Below, in pieces: positions 6,446 to 7,276 of a stretch of DNA of 7,276 nt; the stretch's first letter is position 1; the number at the start of each line of letters is the position of its first letter. The notes under the pieces were generated by a model that saw nothing but the letters and a program-made list of their open reading frames with translations, was not told where the DNA came from and did no database searches. This DNA is from an uncultured Alphaproteobacteria bacterium (GTDB taxonomy: Bacteria > Pseudomonadota > Alphaproteobacteria > Thalassobaculales > Thalassobaculaceae): contig CALIMD010000361.1 of the NCBI GenBank assembly GCA_938028645.1, positions 1-7,276 on the forward strand. The letters are read 5' to 3'. Position numbers and translations under genes: made by a program.

Positions 6446-6526
6446 ATGTTAAGCAGTTGTTTGTTTTTTCTGAAGATATTGGTCCTCGTGCTTAACTGCT
6501 CAGAGACCAAAGCGCTTGGACAATAA
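6446..6526 (+). CDS. Possible 26-aa leader ORF immediately upstream of hisG
   Basis: ATG at 6446, TAA at 6524-6526, only 2 bp before the hisG ATG. The peptide starts MLSSCLFFLKILVLVLNCSE and is mostly hydrophobic. An AAGG (6438-6441) sits 4 bp before the ATG, a better ribosome site than any in front of hisG itself. This arrangement would couple hisG translation to the short frame. Inside it, TTAAGCAGTT (6449-6458) can pair either with TGCTTAA (6489-6495) or with AACTGCT (6494-6500), so ribosome passage would alter RNA folding near hisG. It contains no histidine codons, so it is not a classical his attenuator peptide. A chance ORF remains possible. Confidence 0.35.
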   Translation: MLSSCLFFLKILVLVLNCSETKALGQ

Positions 6527-6528
6527 AT

Positions 6529-7191
6529 ATGGCTATTGATGAACCATTAATTTTAGCTATCCCAAAAGGTAGAATATTGAAGGATGTAGGGCAAATAATG
6601 GCCCATGCTGGGGTTGAGCCTGAGGACGACTTTTATAATGAGAATTGCCGACGCTTGCAGTTTAGGACTAACGACCCGGACTTGGAAATTATAAGAGTAA
6701 GAAGCTTTGATACTGCAACATTTTTGGCTTTTGGCGCAGCTCACATAGCAATTTGTGGTAGCGATGTCTTAATGGAATTTGATCATTCTGAGATATATTC
6801 GCCAGTTGATTTGAAAGTAGGGGCTTGTCGACTTGCCGTAGCAGAGCCCAAAGAATTGGCGGAAAAAGAGGACCCTATGCAATGGAGCCATCTAAGGGTA
6901 GCTACTAAATACCCAAACGTAACTAAAAACTATTTTGCTTCTCGTGGTGTTCAAGCAGAATGCATAAAGTTAAATGGAGCGATGGAGCTTGCCCCTCGTC
7001 TTGGGCTGTGTCGACGGATTGTTGATTTGGTTTCTTCGGGTGAAACATTGAGGGCCAATGGATTAGTTGAGATTGAGCAAATCGCAGAAGTAACCTCACG
7101 TCTAGCGGTGAATAGGGCGTCTTTAAAAACGCGCCCTAGGGCGATTAATAAATGGCTCGATCGGTTCAGGGAGGCGTCTCTTGCCACTTAA
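6529..7191 (+). CDS. hisG: ATP phosphoribosyltransferase catalytic subunit, short form (HisG)
   Basis: 220 aa. HisG condenses ATP with PRPP to phosphoribosyl-ATP, the first and feedback-controlled step of histidine synthesis, in the cytoplasm. Family marks are the N-terminal AIPKGRIL (10-17), CGSDVL (76-81), RVATKYPN (123-130) and the PRPP-phosphate loop DLVSSGETL (166-174), preceded by LNGAMELAPRLGLCRRIV. At 220 residues it lacks the C-terminal ACT-like regulatory domain of the roughly 300-aa long form. By family knowledge, short HisG works as a hetero-octamer with HisZ, which supplies allosteric histidine binding; no hisZ is in the window. The ATG at 6529 has only a weak TTGGA before it and lies 2 bp after a possible leader ORF. 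Its last 11 bp overlap hisD, giving an operon with probable translational coupling. Confidence 0.97.
   Translation: MAIDEPLILAIPKGRILKDVGQIMAHAGVEPEDDFYNENCRRLQFRTNDPDLEIIRVRSFDTATFLAFGAAHIAICGSDVLMEFDHSEIYSPVDLKVGACRLAVAEPKELAEKEDPMQWSHLRVATKYPNVTKNYFASRGVQAECIKLNGAMELAPRLGLCRRIVDLVSSGETLRANGLVEIEQIAEVTSRLAVNRASLKTRPRAINKWLDRFREASLAT
7168..7174 (+). promoter_or_regulatory. Strong Shine-Dalgarno deciding the hisD TTG start
   Basis: AGGGAGG lies inside the hisG coding end, 6 bp before the TTG at 7181. It is the best ribosome-binding site in the window. No ATG or GTG start lies in the hisD frame nearby, and the ATG at 7195 is in another frame. Confidence 0.75.
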
Positions 7192-7276
7192 ATTATGTGC
7201 CACAGATAAACATTATACTGAAAAATTGGACCAGTTACTAAAAAAGGAACGTGCGGAAGCAACAGATGTCGCTGAC
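7181..7276 (+). CDS. hisD: Histidinol dehydrogenase, N-terminal 32 aa (3'-truncated by window end)
   Basis: The frame from TTG 7181 stays open to the window end and reads (M)PLKLCATDKHYTEKLDQ, then LLKKERAEATDVAD. The short basic/hydrophobic start followed by a charged helix matches the usual HisD N-terminus (MPxxLxxxxxxFxxxFxxLLxxxRExxxDV). HisD oxidises L-histidinol to L-histidine in two NAD+-dependent steps, the last in the pathway. None of its catalytic residues are within the window, so the call rests on the N-terminal pattern and on the hisG-hisD order common in alphaproteobacteria. The gene overlaps hisG by 11 bp in another frame, and the strong Shine-Dalgarno at 7168-7174 supports the unusual TTG start. 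Confidence 0.82.
   Translation, partial: MPLKLCATDKHYTEKLDQLLKKERAEATDVAD

Larger units (their letters stand above)
6150..6528. other. murA-hisG intergenic spacer (379 bp)
   Basis: This AT-rich spacer holds, in order, the murA terminator with an overlapping alternative hairpin (6189-6240), a doubtful 36-codon ORF with an internal perfect 8-bp inverted repeat (6292-6402), a 10-bp palindrome CTAATATTAG (6386-6395), a TATAAG that could be a -10 element (6435-6440) without a convincing -35, and a short ORF abutting hisG (6446-6526). I see no tRNA, recognised riboswitch or insertion-sequence end, and no histidine-codon run of the classical his leader type. Confidence 0.7.

Noticed and set aside
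6241..6528. Classical histidine attenuator (His-codon leader peptide)
   Set aside because: Neither short frame in the spacer contains any His codon.
1..7276. CRISPR array, insertion sequence or integrase
   Set aside because: No regularly spaced repeats, terminal inverted repeats with a transposase, or integrase-like frame were seen on either strand.

Overview
The window looks like chromosomal DNA of an AT-rich alphaproteobacterium, perhaps of the Rhodospirillales/Sneathiella/Kordiimonas kind. The clues are a MurA and a short-form HisG with alphaproteobacterial wording, the gene order murA-hisG-hisD, a tRNA-Thr(GGT) with encoded CCA, and a small basic protein just upstream of murA. The lineage is an inference from memory of these families, not from a search.

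Left part (1-4244) appears accessory. A 5'-truncated type I secretion ABC exporter is followed 29 bp later by a 597-aa membrane-fusion protein of the HlyD/PrtE class. That protein carries a complete cyclic-nucleotide-binding (CAP_ED-like) domain on its cytoplasmic N-terminus. The two genes probably form the end of a type I secretion operon whose start, cargo and outer-membrane channel are not visible. The ABC half has a degenerate Q-loop, signature and D-loop, so it may be one half of an asymmetric exporter. A cNMP sensor built into the adaptor of a type I secretion system is the most unusual thing in the window. A convergent gene (3378-4244, minus) encodes an exported alpha/beta-hydrolase with a complete Ser-Asp-His triad.

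Middle (4245-4871): tRNA-Thr(GGT) on the minus strand with one mismatched pair in the anticodon stem, then a 46-aa very basic protein, then a spacer holding a perfect 16-bp palindrome upstream of murA.

Right part (4872-7276) is core metabolism. murA makes the first committed peptidoglycan precursor. It is followed by a good intrinsic terminator that overlaps an alternative hairpin. A 300-bp spacer contains two possible short ORFs, one of which ends 2 bp before hisG and has its own Shine-Dalgarno sequence. hisG (short form, HisZ-dependent) then overlaps the start of hisD. hisD begins with TTG behind a strong Shine-Dalgarno and runs off the window end.
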